Positions 35,094 through 46,205 of a stretch of DNA of 64,000 nucleotides are shown piece after piece. The DNA lies in assembly GCF_002878395.1 (NCBI RefSeq), contig NC_061111.1:21742970-21806969 (forward strand), read 5' to 3'. Below the pieces are notes generated by a model, which was not told the DNA's origin, searched no databases, and saw only the letters and a list, made by a program, of their open reading frames with translations. Numbering within the stretch: the first letter of the stretch is position 1; each line of letters starts with the position of its first letter. The stretch is from Capsicum annuum (lineage: Eukaryota > Streptophyta > Magnoliopsida > Solanales > Solanaceae). A program made the position numbers and the translations under genes.

Positions 35094-36154
35094 GGCTATA
35101 AAACACAATCAATTATAACCATATTTCTGTGGAAGTGATGATACTCAATTTTTCTTTTAATCACGTTTGTGGTTCCCATCAGGTCAACAACAGTGGACCT
35201 AATCGTAACCATAAACAAGAAGGCGTGGGATACAATTTAAAATTCAGAAATTACCGCCTTCACTTAGATTCCTTACTTTAACTGCAGTTGCTGTTGGTGG
35301 AAATTTTCTAGACTTATTGTACATTATTTCAACCCTCGATGCCCGTAAGGCTGCTTTCTTGGACTTCTATAATTTTCTATATAGGTGATAATCCCGACCA
35401 CGTTACCTAGTCGCAGCTCCTTAGCAAAGTATCCATCTGCATTATTTTTCTTTCAGAGAGACAACAGACGAATTTACATTGCTGGATACACTTTTATATT
35501 TGCACTTGATTCAGATTTCTCATGTTGTTTTTAGATAATTTCATCGGCCAGATTCGCTAGAAGTCTTACTTTCTACCCTATGTCTCCTCTTCAATTAGCT
35601 CTCAGATGATATAGTCTTTTATTAACTCCTCTTGCCCTCGCAGGCATTCTCCTTCGGCTCTTTCTGGCGTATAATCATCTTCTCGATCAACCCTTCCATA
35701 TAAATTTGGCCAGGGAAATTTCTATTGGTTTTTTGTTCTTATTTGATACAGTGAGAGACTTCGAAGGTGTTCTCAGAGTCTAATGCACACTTAAAGTTAA
35801 GTCCAATAGCTATTGGTTCTCTGTAATGACACCAAATATTGATCCCTTCTCAAAACTTGACACGCATAAACACGTGCAACAACCGTCAGTAATTCGTAAC
35901 AGGGTATCTGCACCATCTTCATGAGGCCCTCAACCTTGTCAATTCAAACCCATCAAAATTTACAATGAAGGATCTTGTTTGAATGATCAATGCCTAATCG
36001 GTTAAAAACTGCACTTACAAAAACATTGTACTTTGTGTGTGTTGTCCCGGTGACCTTATCAATAATACTTCTTAACTTACATACATATGATAGTGGATCC
36101 ATCTGAACACACCTTATTCTTTCTAGACCATCTATGGCTTAAATTGAATAAACA

Positions 36155-36300
36155 GATGACTGGCAAGTTGCAACAGATGCCACATCTGTTGGAAAAGAAA
36201 ATTGATATATCCATCTGTTGCATTAGATTGTCAATATGTTGTAAGTTATCCGACAGGTGGATTAAATTTTGCAACAGATTACACATCTGTTAGATTTATT
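36155..36300. repeat. Palindromic-core array at right edge of the large inverted repeat
   Basis: Copies include TTGCAACAGATGCCACATCT, ATCTGTTGCATTAGATTG and TTGCAACAGATTACACATCT. It mirrors the array at 32220-32335. Confidence 0.9.
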
Positions 36301-36483
36301 TTAAATCAATTTTCTTTTCTTTTCGAAATACAATAAAAAGATAAAATGTTGTATTTAGATCCATTTTATCCATTTTTTAAAAAATTTATATATTCAAAAA
36401 ATCACCAATTTTATTTAATTAAGGGATATATGAACAGTCGTGGCTTCTTGTTTGACTATTAGTCACCCCTTTCAATTCAATCA

Positions 36484-36493
36484 TTTATAAATA
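36484..36493 (+). promoter_or_regulatory. TATA box of gene C1
   Basis: TTTATAAATA lies about 70 bp before the C1 ATG and is followed by CT-rich sequence (TCTCTCTCACTC). A closely similar arrangement (CTATAAATTGGTCTCTCC) precedes C2 at 38632. Confidence 0.6.
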
Positions 36494-36559
36494 GGTCCCT
36501 CCGGCCTCCTGTCCTTACTCTCTCTCACTCGTTCATTCTACTACACTTACAGTACCAAT

Positions 36560-36784
36560 ATGGCTGATCTAGATTCGTACAAGAAGATTCATATAGAGTC
36601 CTTGCAGGAACTTCAAAGGCAGTTTGATGACCTTCAGAGGGATTTGACCGACTTTAGAGCAAGGTTGAGGAGGGCAGCCCTGCTACTGTCGGATGAAAAT
36701 TGTCCGATTGACAACAATAATAGTAATAGTAATAATAATAATAATAATAGTAATGATAATAATAATAGTAGTAATAATGATTAG
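36560..36784 (+). CDS. Gene C1: small coiled-coil protein with Asn/Ser tail
   Basis: An intact 74-residue frame. Residues 1-45 form a charged, heptad-like helix (SLQELQRQFDDLQRDL, then RARLRRAALLLSDENCPID). Residues 50-74 are almost pure Asn/Ser with Asp, encoded by an AAT/AGT microsatellite. It has its own TATA box and CT-rich leader, and starts at the first ATG after them. A diverged relative, C2, lies 2.5 kb downstream with the same LRRALLL motif and Asn tail. Palindromic-core arrays flank both. I recognise no named family. The repeated structure suggests a transposon-borne or repeat-amplified gene, and expression is unproven. Confidence 0.5.
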   Translation: MADLDSYKKIHIESLQELQRQFDDLQRDLTDFRARLRRAALLLSDENCPIDNNNSNSNNNNNNSNDNNNSSNND

Positions 36785-37180
36785 GTTATGTTTTTTCTTT
36801 CTTTTAGTGTATGTATTGGTTTGGTTTGGTCGACTTTTAATTTTTAATTCTTATTTAATATTTAATTATCATTCTATTTATTCCATATTCTCAACATTTC
36901 GATGGTTGAGGGTAGGGATTGAGCACTCGTGGCAACAGAGGGTGGGTGGTGAAAAGTCATGATTCTCCTAAAAATGATTCGTTGATAAATAATAAGGAAC
37001 TAAATGATATACACAATTTATAACCGTAAAAGAAAGATTATTTAATTTAAAAAGAAGTTGCATCATTGGATTATATGATGATTGTTAAGGAAAAGGTAAA
37101 TAGTCATGATTGTGACTTTTTGTCTAAACACATTTAACAAACAAAAACAAACAACGTTGCTGATGCATCAAATTCCTCAT
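36785..37180. other. Between C1 and next array
   Basis: AT-rich 3' region of C1. At 37095-37140 there is a remnant of the C-gene upstream block ('gactttttgtctaaacacat', compare 38600-38620). Confidence 0.5.
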
Positions 37181-37325
37181 CTGTTGCGACTGATGAATGA
37201 ATTGTTAGAAGAAATAAAAAAAACTCCTAAAACAGATAGTCGATTTGTTGCAACAGATGGTATATTTGCTTCAACAGATGGATTATCTGATGCAACAGAT
37301 ATACAATCTATTGCCATAACTCAAT
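37180..37325. repeat. Palindromic-core array
   Basis: Copies such as CATCTGTTGCGACTGATG, TTGCAACAGATGGTATATTT and ATCTGATGCAACAGATATAC. Confidence 0.85.
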
Positions 37326-37668
37326 AAAAATAATGCTTATTATTTTATTAAAGAAACGGTTATTGAAAACCAGGTGTCTTCGATTTTTAAATTAAGAAAA
37401 AGGTTATTTAAATTTAAGAACTAATTATTATAATAAAAATAAGCTCAAAAGTCATGACTTTTCACAATAATAAAAAACTCACCAGCTTGATTTAATTAAG
37501 TCATTTTTTCACAAAAAACAATAAGGAAATAAATGATAAAACATAATTTAAACCGTAAAAATCTCCTAAAAAATATTCTTGTTTTTAAATCTGTTTTATT
37601 AATTTATATAATGAAAAGGTCACCAAATTTGGATTAATGATATGACTATAATTTTTTTTGAAAATAAG

Positions 37669-38580
37669 ATAGATTATATGTTGCAACAGATTTATTATCT
37701 GATGCAACAGGTTATCTATTGTGCAACGGATGATATATCTGTTGTCACAGATGAGTTATCTAATGCAACAAATATATAATCTGTTGTCACAACTCAGTAT
37801 AAAAACGGTTCTTGGAAAGAACTAATTATTAATAATAATAAGCTGAAAAGTCATGAACTATCTCAATATTGCATAATTTAATTAAGTCATAACTTTTTAC
37901 AGTAATCATGAATGTCATTAATAAATGGAGGTGAACAGTTGCGCCTTTAAATCTGTTTTATTAATTTATATAATTAAAAAGTCAGAAAATTTGGATGTCG
38001 TGATGATAATTTTTTTAAAAAAAAGATATATAGATTATATATTACAACAGATATATTATCTGATGCAACGGGTTATCTATTTGTTGCAACAGATGATATA
38101 TTTATTATCACAGATGAGTTATCTGATGCAACAGATATATAATCTGTTGTCACAACTCAGTATAAAAGCGGTTCCTGGAAAGTCATGACTTATCGCAATA
38201 TTGCTTAATTTAATTAAGTCATAACTTTTTATAATAATCAAGAATGTTATTAATAAATGGAGGTGAACAGTTAATTAAAAAGTTAGAAAATTTGGATGTC
38301 ATGATGATAATTTAAAAAAAATAAGATATATAGATTATATGTTGTAACCGATATATTATCTGATGCAACAGGTTATCTATTTGTTGCAAATATCTGTTGT
38401 CACAGATGAGTTATCTGATGCAACAGATATATAATTTGTTGTCACAACTCAATATAAAAATGATTCCTGGAAAGAACTAGTTATTAATAATAATAACTGA
38501 AAAGTCAAGACTTATCACAATATTGCTTAATTTAATCAAGTCATAACTTTTCACAGTAAGCAAGAAATGTCATTCATAAA
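37669..38580. repeat. Three ~300-360-bp direct repeats, each carrying the array
   Basis: A unit starting 'agattatatgttgcaacaga' begins at about 37671, 38032 and 38332. Each contains four to five palindromic copies ('ttatctgatgcaacagg', 'atctgttgtcacagatgag'), then AGTCATGACTTxTCACAATATTG, TTTAATTAAGTCATAACTTTT and 'aataaatggaggtgaacagt'. The last unit runs into the C2 promoter region. Confidence 0.9.
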
Positions 38581-38631
38581 TAGAGGTAAACAGTTGCGAC
38601 TTTTTGCTTAACACATTCAAGTTCAATCCTC

Positions 38632-39270
38632 TATAAATTGGTCTCTCCTTACTCAATCGTTCATTCTAATGCACTCTATTGATACCTTGCTCTTGTTACA
38701 CCTTCAACTACTTTCTCTTCAAAGACTTGATTATTTTTTCCTATCTCTGGTAAGTTTTCTATATGTCTCTCTTCCTGTCATTTTGCTATTCAATTTGAAA
38801 TACTTGAACGATCGATTCTTATTTTTTATCTTCACTTTCGCCTAAAAACGGAGGAATGTCTCATTAATTATAACTAACCATTCTATTAAACAATTTTGAA
38901 ATAAATATAGAATGAGAGATATATATGATATAGAATCAAATATAGAACTGTAAAAAAATAAATTCAATTTTTGTGTAAATATACATTTATTACGTTTGAA
39001 TTCTTTTTTTTTCTTTACTTTTATTTTTACGTGTGTGTTTTGTCAACTTATGCATTTTCTCTAGATATCGCTATTCCAGTGTGGGATGTCTCTATTTTAC
39101 GAGACGTCATGCGGGAACTGCAGAAGGAGGTTCATAACCTATAGTGGGAGTTGGCCGCCGTCAGGGTAAGGATGCTGCGGGAGATCCTCAGGCTGAGGAG
39201 GGCGCTGCTACTGCCGGTTGAAGATTGGCCGGCTGACCATACAAATAATAATGATGATAATAATAATTAA
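38632..39270 (+). pseudogene. Gene C2: two-exon relative of C1 with internal stop
   Basis: A TATA box (CTATAAAT, 38632) and leader exon end at TCTCTG|GTAAGT (38749). Exon 2 starts after TAG at 39064. From the ATG at 39109 it reads MRELQKEVHNL, then TAG (39142-39144), then WELAAVRVRMLREI, LRLRRALLLPVEDWPADH and an Asn/Asp tail ending TAA at 39270. The exon is strikingly GC-rich compared with its surroundings. The stop sits where C1 has a Gln codon (QRD region), so a single C-to-T change could explain it. Same unknown family as C1. Confidence 0.5.
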
Positions 39271-39489
39271 GCATTTTCTTTTCTTTTACCTATGTATTTT
39301 TATATATTTTTTTTAATAAAAAATTTATGTTCGATACATTTGACGTTTTAATTCTTATTTAATTTTCATATTGTTTATTTTTTTCTCAACAAATGACATG
39401 TCTACAATTAAGGAATAATTTGAATCCAGGATCAATAGCAAGAGATTAACATATGAGTTATTTGTTGGGTTTATGACAGGAGCTGTATT

Positions 39490-39860
39490 TTGTTGTTCGA
39501 AACAAATTATTCATGTGTTGCAACAGAATAATTATCTGTTTCAACAGATTACTTGTCTGGTGCAGCAGATTACTTGTCTGTTGCAACAAACAACTAATCT
39601 GGTGTAACAGATTATTTATCTGTTGCAACAGATTAGTAATTTGGTATAACAGATTATTAATCTGTTAAAATAGACAACTAATCTGGTGCAACAGATTATT
39701 AATCTATTGCAACAGAATACCCATATATACTATTCTTATTACAGGCACCTAGAACCATAATCATGAATCCAACATGAGTCTACTGTTGCAACAGAATATT
39801 TATCTGGTGCCACAGATGATGGATATGTTTAAACAGATTACTCTTATGTTGCATTCATGT
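39490..39860. repeat. Best-phased array: 21-bp period
   Basis: From about 39538 to 39725, nine consecutive units of exactly 21 bp can be read, each starting CTGTTGCAACAGATTA or a variant (CTGGTGCAACAGATTA) followed by five variable bases. The TGTTGCAACA centre is self-complementary, so every unit carries a dyad. Confidence 0.95.
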
Positions 39861-39869
39861 TAGCGTGCT

Positions 39870-40600
39870 AGCTATTGTTGCAAAAGCAGCACACTAGCAG
39901 TAACTCAGATGACAAATTCAACTAAAAAGCATAATTTGACTTACCAAAGTCTCCTCTCAAAGTAAATGTCAAAGCTGAAAGTGATGTACGGAATAAAATT
40001 TGACCTTAAAAATTGGTCAAACAGAAGCAGTTGCGGTAACAACAACAACAACAATGGTCAACAAGAAGAATACGAAGATGATAATAAAGTATAAGATGAT
40101 GATAATGAATAATAAAACAGCAACAACAATGAGAAACAAATATCGTGAAGAGAGAGAAAATAATGACGGATAGGGAGAGAGAAAAACGCGTCTTTTTCCC
40201 TTCGTTTCCCGTTATATTAACTAATATTTGAATCAAAATATAAATTTAAAAACTTATGGGTTATTTTAAAATTTTCCAAACTTTCTTAATCCATAGTTAA
40301 GTAATTGTCACCTTCACTCCATTATTAAGACTTATATCACCTACACCTCATTTTAAATTTTTTTTTAATCACCAATAGCCCAAAACCCCATGTAATATGG
40401 TGGTGAATTTCCTTTCTCATGAACTCCTGTCATGTTTTTTTACTCTTGTACCATCGGTGTAAGTTTTGAAATTAAAAATTAATGTTAGATATTAATTCAT
40501 GAAAAAAATAAAACCAAAAAAAATATATATTATAAGCCTAAATCAAACCAAAAGAAACAAACAAATTGCAAAACATCAATAATAAAACAAATGGAAAAAC
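39870..40600. other. Intergenic, no gene seen
   Basis: Includes AAC-rich simple repeats (40035-40060, 40120-40130) and AT-rich sequence. No supported feature. Confidence 0.55.
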
Positions 40601-41360
40601 GTGGTAGAGATCTTATATAGTCACCGACGGCCACGGGTTTGAACTTTGGCTCAACTCTGGTAATATCATATTCTTTTTCTTATAAGATATTTTAGAACTC
40701 ATTAATTTATAAAATATAACTTTTTTTTTATCAAATATTTTAAAATTCTTTAATTTTTAAAATATATTTTTAGAAAAGGTGTATTCTTTTTTTAGAATTC
40801 AATGTACTACTTACCCTATATTTCAGGATTCCTAATTTTAGAAAAAGTCTTACTATATTTTTTAAAGTAATGATGCCATATGCTCTAGGATTCAATGTAA
40901 TTATAAATAAATAATAATTTGAGAAAAATAGTAAAAAGATAATTTTGCGTAAAGCAGAAACTTTTACTGAAGGATAACAAGTTCAAACAATATTTTTAAG
41001 GTCCTTCACACTTTTAATATATTATAGATATAGATAATTACATATATATGGTCATATTTAATGAATTTCAATTATGACATATATAATATTTACATTAATA
41101 GCCGTTTTCTCATATTTAAAAATTTCAAATATGGATGTTATATTAACAGATCACTGCTTCCTATTTTTTAAGTAACAAATATTATCTATCAAACAAATTT
41201 ATTTTTTTAGGAATTTATTTAATTTATTTTCTTTATTTTTCATTTCTAAAAAATAGAAAATGATGAGTTGTTATTAAATTTTAGGGTGCCGCTAATTTAT
41301 TTCTTTAATTTTCTTATACATGAAAGATTTTATTGTGCGTGAATAAATTATTTCTATGTA
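40601..41360. other. AT-rich intergenic DNA
   Basis: No coding signal. A B-box-like string (GGGTTTGAACTTTGGC, ~40637) hints at a decayed SINE, but nothing else supports it. Confidence 0.5.
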
Positions 41361-41363
41361 AAA

Positions 41364-41700
41364 CATACTTTGCATATTTATGGTATATTATATCATATAC
41401 CATAAATATATAAATATACTTAGTATGTTTCTTTATACTTTATATATTTCTATATGTGTGTATATGGTATATAAACATACTTTGTATATTTATGTTATAA
41501 ATATACTTAGTATGTTTCTTAATACTTTGTATTATTATATATGTATGTATGTATATAATAAATACCTGATATAAACTTTATATATAACATACTTTGTATA
41601 TTTCTGTTATAAATATAATACTTTATATATTTATGAGTATAAATATAATACTTTGTGTATAAAGATACCAAGTACTATGGTATATAAAGGTAGCAGTTGC
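41364..41700. repeat. AT-rich tandem repeats around CATACTTTGTATATTTATG
   Basis: About six imperfect units made of 'catactttgtatatttatg' and 'aatatacttagtatgtttct' blocks. It gives tyrosine/isoleucine-rich spurious frames on both strands. Confidence 0.85.
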
Positions 41701-42740
41701 AGTTTAATATATAAATTTGTTAAATTAAATATATTTTTTTATTAAAAATATGTATCACCGATTTATATTTTTAGCATATATATGGTATAAACTATTTATA
41801 TTTGAATAGTATAATAAAGATGTACACAATATAATATATATAATCAAATTAAAAATGAAAATAATTTGTGGTAGTGGTAAACTAATCTGCTACAATTTTA
41901 TTAATTTTATAAATATAGAAAACGATTATCCATTATTAATTACACGACTATAATTCCTTAATCATCCGTATCACAACAGAAAAATTATTATTATTATTAT
42001 TATTATTATATTATAGTAATTAGAATTATTAGTAATAAAATAATGTCTTAAATAACATAGAAAAATAATAATGAGAGAGAAAAAGAGATATATATTAATT
42101 AGGATAGCATTAAGTTTGAAATTATAACTATATTTTTTTTATATATATGTAATATTGAAAAAATAATGTTATAAGAAGAATTTTACGTAAAAATTTAAAA
42201 AAATTAGGATTATATATAATAATAAAAGTTTAAATTGAAGTTGAAAAATTGTGAAAATATCAAAAATTTATTTTCCTTTTTTTCAAAAAAAAAATTTAAA
42301 ATTATTTTCTAAATTTTCATGGCCAAATATCATAATTTTCAACTTCAAAAAAAATTGTTAGAATAAAGGAAAATATTTTCATATTCAAACGGCACTAAGT
42401 CAAACAACCCACGAAAACCAATAATCAGCTTGTGGTATCTCAAATAAGAAAATCTATCTATTTAGAATTTAGGAACAAAAGAGTGTTAATATACTTTTAT
42501 ATTGATATCTTATTAATGAGAGAAAAATTCAAAGCTATGTTCCCTTAACAGACAGTCATAACAAACAGTCAAAACTTAGAAGATAACATATCATAACAAA
42601 ATGATCAAACTCTTAGTAATGAATGCTAAATTGAAACTAGAAAACAATCGCATACCACGGATTTAACATGTGAAAAATAATCTGAAGGTTCCAAGCATGT
42701 AAAAACATAGATAAAATAATAATAGTAAATATATATATAT
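41701..42740. other. AT-rich intergenic DNA with a TTA microsatellite
   Basis: Holds (TTA)9 at about 41984-42011 and a MITE-end-like block near 42290-42405 ('ttttcatggccaaat', 'caaacggcactaag') that is the inverse of the block at 5.79 kb. No gene seen. Confidence 0.5.
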
Positions 42741-42764
42741 GAAAAAGAGACTCCACCCTAGTGA

Positions 42765-43160
42765 AGCATTTTCCGGTCAGATTTGGTGGTGACAATGGGC
42801 GAAGGGGAGAGGTTGCTTCCACGGCAATGCCGGAGCAACACCGGAGAAGCAAGAAAAAGGGCCAAATCTGACCATTTTCGACCTTCCAGTGGCAAAAAGG
42901 GAGAGGGAGAGGTGCTGCAATGGAGGTGTTCGTCGGTGGACTTCCGGCAAAGTGACTGGAGGACGGCTGTGGCAGTCTTTCCCGGGTAACTGGCGGCGGC
43001 GATTTTCACGGCTGCCAGCGGTTAGTTGATGAGGAAGAGAGGGAATAAAGAAGTCGTGGTGTGGTTAAGATGATGGCGGCGCTGGTGGAGCAATGGCCTT
43101 CGCCGGCCAGTGTTTGGCGGCAGCCATGGTGAGAGAGAGAGTGGGATCCGATGGGAAATA
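42765..43160. other. GC-rich, purine-rich island
   Basis: About 400 bp of GGAG/CGGCGG-rich sequence in an otherwise AT-rich tract. Both strands have short open frames (83 codons on minus at 42758-43009, 68 on plus at 42783-42989) with no domain I recognise. Composition resembles GC-rich leader segments of plant retroelements or old exon-derived sequence. A GAGA run and a GTGT run follow at 43130-43190. Confidence 0.4.
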
Positions 43161-43189
43161 TGCGTGTATATGTGTGTATTGTGTGGTGT

Positions 43190-44140
43190 GAGTATTTAAA
43201 GGAAAAATAATAAAAAAAATAATATTTATATCTACTTTTTCAAATAAGTCCCTTAAATTAGCAATAATGGGTGAAACAAAGTTAAAAAATTAAAAAAAAT
43301 GATAAAACTTCAACTTGACTAATTTATTATTTTGTGCATTAAAATAATTAAATCGACTCTTATTTGTAAGTCATATTAAATAATATATAAAAATATGAAT
43401 GCCGATGTATACTCACAAAAAAAATATAAACAACAAATAAAAAATATAATTGTCTTGAAAAAAATATATTATGTCATAAATGATTAAAATTATATTATGC
43501 TATAAAGAATTACAGTGCTATTTTGTATTCGTATGCAGAGGATTGTGCAAAAATATTAAAATAATAATAAATTGATAAAAATTCTAAAATTTATGAAATT
43601 AAAAATAATTATCAATAAATCATGTAAAATTAAAATATGACAATAAATGAGTAAAATGGTAAAATAATGATGATTATCAATAATTTATTAATAATTGCAA
43701 AAAAAATAGGTGAAAAATTGCATATTGTGTCATTTAACGATCAGAGAGCCTAAATATGTTAATTTTAAGTATGGAGAGCAAAATTAAATGTCAACACTCT
43801 CATTGTTCGCACATTTGTTAGTAATTCAAATTTTCAAAGTACCAAAATCAGTAAGTGTGATTGAGTATTAGTTTATTTTGGGTTTTGACTTAGTGCTTGA
43901 ATCTAACTTGGCTCTCTCAGACATGGCAATTGGAATTGTTGTAGATAAAGTTGTTGGTGTAGTGGTTGATGCAAAAAAAAACAGTTGCAAAATGGAGAAC
44001 CAATTATTAGGTAGTAATTCCAACTTGACTAATTTGCTTGGAATGTTTGTATTGTCAGTGTTGTGTTATAGGTTTTGCAGTGATTAACAAGTGTCGTTAA
44101 TTCACATTTGTAACACAAATTCATTTCAATATAGTGATTA
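43190..44140. other. AT-rich intergenic DNA
   Basis: No convincing gene. A 69-codon frame at 43878-44087 has no recognisable motif and no promoter. Confidence 0.5.
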
Positions 44141-44152
44141 TATACCTGGATG

Positions 44153-45031
44153 TAGGGGTGTTCATGGGTCGGTTTGAATCGGTTAGTGGTTAAAATCATA
44201 ATCAGAACCAATTTAGTCAAATTTTTAATTTCTAAAACCAAACTAAACCATAAAAAGAAAATAACCGTCGGTTTGGTTCTTGTTGGTTTGGTTTGATTTG
44301 ATTCGATTTTTTAATTTTTTCGGTTATTGATTAGGCTATTCCATCCATCTCTAGAATAAACTCTTTTTTTAACCCATAGCAAAAAGTATCACATTAAACA
44401 ATTTCTCATGAAATATTTGTACAGTAATGGATAAATGACACGATAAACTCTTAAAAATCAGAACAAACACATTAAACAAAAGCAATATTAAGATGAAAAG
44501 CACCAGCTTTGTATTGTATACACTAAGATTATCTAACAACATACAAACACATACATGTACATTGTTAAAGCACCAGCTTTGTATTGTAAACACTGAGATT
44601 ATCCAACAACATACAAACACATAGATGTACATTGTAAAACAGAGCTTTGTATTCTGTTGCAGTGTATTGCAAGAAGAGATAGAGTTTGACAAATTTGAGT
44701 TATCGGTTTACTTTATAGGCTAGCTAGGTGAGCTAATGGAAAAAGATTGAATAAACAAGAAGACATAAATTAAAATTTAATTTCAGATTAAATTTAATAA
44801 AATATTTATATTTTATTTATAAATTATATATAAATAATTATAATATATATATAAAAAATTTATCGGTTTGGTTTGGTTATTTTCACGTTTTTTATGTAAA
44901 ATCATAGCCAAACTAAATAGCATCGATTTTTTAAAATTTAAAATCAAACATAACTAAACCAAACCAAACGTCATTTTTTTTTAATCAATTTAGTTCGATT
45001 TGATTTTTAGCCAAACCCATGAACACCCCTA
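44153..45031. mobile_element. Non-autonomous hAT element with perfect 8-bp TSD
   Basis: Terminal inverted repeat TAGGGGTGTTCATGGGT is identical at both ends for 17 bases. It is flanked by CCTGGATG at 44145-44152 and 45032-45039. An 8-bp duplication and TAGGGGTG-type ends fit the hAT superfamily. The 879-bp interior holds subterminal CGGTTTGGTT-rich blocks on both sides and no transposase. It lies directly upstream of the kinase fragment. Confidence 0.93.
44499..44645. repeat. 70-bp tandem duplication inside the hAT element
   Basis: 'caccagctttgtattgta' starts at 44501 and 44571, with near-identical following sequence ('aacaacatacaaacacata'). A partial third 'agctttgtatt' lies at 44643. Confidence 0.9.
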
Positions 45032-45157
45032 CCTGGATGTCTTTTCTTTTATTTAAAATAAATAATCAAAATTAAGTTTCAATTTCTTGCTCAGAGTAAT
45101 GGCATATATAGTCTTAGTGGATTATTAATGAGAGGAACTACTAAGCATACCCGAAAC

Positions 45158-45533
45158 TATTGCGGATTGAGTGTGCTGCCTCAACAAATTCACGTATGGC
45201 AGTTTCTTATCTCTTTTAAAATTGCGCTTTCCTCTATTTGAGCAATCAAGTATCAATACTGCTATATAAATTTGCCAAGATTAACCACATAACTGAATCT
45301 AAATGTGTATAATTCATTGATGTATCTTTTTAGGAAGATGAACTACTATTGAGTACTGTCAACATGTGGAACACCAAATTATGTGGCTCCAGAGGTGCTC
45401 ATTAGTTTGTTCCCTAACTTATTTTATTTCATCTCTTCTGATAACATCTTTGATTCCTATTTTTTAGTTCTTGCTATTTTAGTTTATCAACATTAAAGAT
45501 TATGTTGGAGATAAGGCTAATATATGGTCATTT
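45158..45533 (+). pseudogene. CIPK/SnRK3-type kinase activation-segment fragment
   Basis: Three short exonic pieces with intron-like gaps: YCGLSVLPQQIH (45158-45193, then a GTATGG donor), EDELLLSTV then CGTPNYVAPEVL (45334-45400, after TTTTAG; a frame change lies before the Cys codon), and KDYVGDKANIWSF (about 45495-45533). The order and the LPQQ, CGTPNYVAPEV, GD/AKADIWS motifs match the activation loop to subdomain IX of CBL-interacting protein kinases, and the intron positions also fit that family. The DFG motif reads YCG, and the rest of the kinase is absent. It is therefore a fragment and cannot encode an enzyme. Confidence 0.8.
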
Positions 45534-45586
45534 ACATAGAATTATAAACTTGCTTAAAACTAATTTGTAAATTTACATGTTCACAG

Positions 45587-46205
45587 ATGGACAGGGCATC
45601 AATCTTAGGAGACGGAATCGAGTACTTAAAAGGAGCTTCTACAGAAAATCAATGACCTGCATAATGAATTGAAGTCCACACTGCCTAGCTCTTCATTGTC
45701 CCAAACAACAAGCTTCTTGTCCCAAACAACAAGCTTCTATCCTTTAACACCAACTGCAGCAGCTCTGCCGGGCTGCATCAACGAAGAACTCTATCTAAGT
45801 TCATTTACAAGCCCACTTTTTAGTCCGACCGGACAACCTGAAAGTGTAAAAAAATTTTAACCAAGAAGAACATTTCATCCAGAAGAAACTTATTAATACA
45901 AACATATAACCAATTAGGCATGTGTATATTACCTTTCTAAAAAAAATGAGATGTTTGTGTATATAAATTGATTGCATTCAAAGCTATTATGGTGTTTTTC
46001 ATGCCCGTAAAGTCTAAAGTCATCATATCATTGTTTGAGATTACGTAATGCAGATTTTGTTGAGATGGAAGAGCTATGAATATCCATATGTTTTGCAGCC
46101 GCAGACCAAGCCTATTACTCTCAAACAATGAGGGCTCTCGATAACCTTGGATGGGACATCCAACAAGTTGTAATCAGCTGCTTCAATAGGCTTGCCTTAG
46201 ATATC
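45587..46205 (+). pseudogene. ICE1/SCREAM-type bHLH fragment, split by the copia element
   Basis: After an acceptor (CACAG, 45586), [15 protein letters not shown] matches the second helix of the ICE1/SCRM bHLH domain. One extra G near 45632 shifts frame. The continuing frame ([18 protein letters not shown]..., to TAA at 45860) matches the family linker and includes a duplicated LSQTTSF block. A further exon from about 46054 gives [10 protein letters not shown] and RRPSLLL, then one extra A near 46124 shifts frame before [18 protein letters not shown] and RLALDI, the ACT-like end of ICE1. The copia element interrupts at ATATC (46201-46205). The frame resumes at 53199 with IFRAE and a donor GT at 53216. 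The first bHLH exon and the last exon are missing. ICE1-class factors regulate cold response and stomatal lineage; this copy is non-functional. Confidence 0.85.
46201..46205. other. Left target-site duplication of copia element (ATATC)
   Basis: ATATC precedes the 5' LTR and recurs at 53199-53203 after the 3' LTR. Removing the element and one copy joins the bHLH fragment without changing its local frame. Confidence 0.95.

Larger units (their letters stand above)
32420..36135. mobile_element. Large inverted repeat, ~1.65-kb arms (foldback)
   Basis: The left arm (about 32420-34080) matches the reverse complement of the right arm (about 34480-36135). Landmarks pair from the outside in: 'atcattcaaacaag' (32565 / 35971-35986), the CAATGTAAATTCATCT block (33080 / 35470), 'aaccacaaacgtgatt' (33387 / 35160), TTATAGCCTTAGCATGC (33460 / 35085), GAGTTACGTA (33843 / 34715) and the GCTTGCCAGGGC block (34050 / 34495). 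The spacer 34090-34430 holds a further degraded copy of the inner arm end (34321-34390). Arms differ by many substitutions and short indels. No transposase or clean target duplication was found. Each arm includes one conserved small frame. Confidence 0.85.

Noticed and set aside
41380..41574. Tyr/Ile-rich frame of 64 codons
   Set aside because: Arises from AT-rich tandem repeats.
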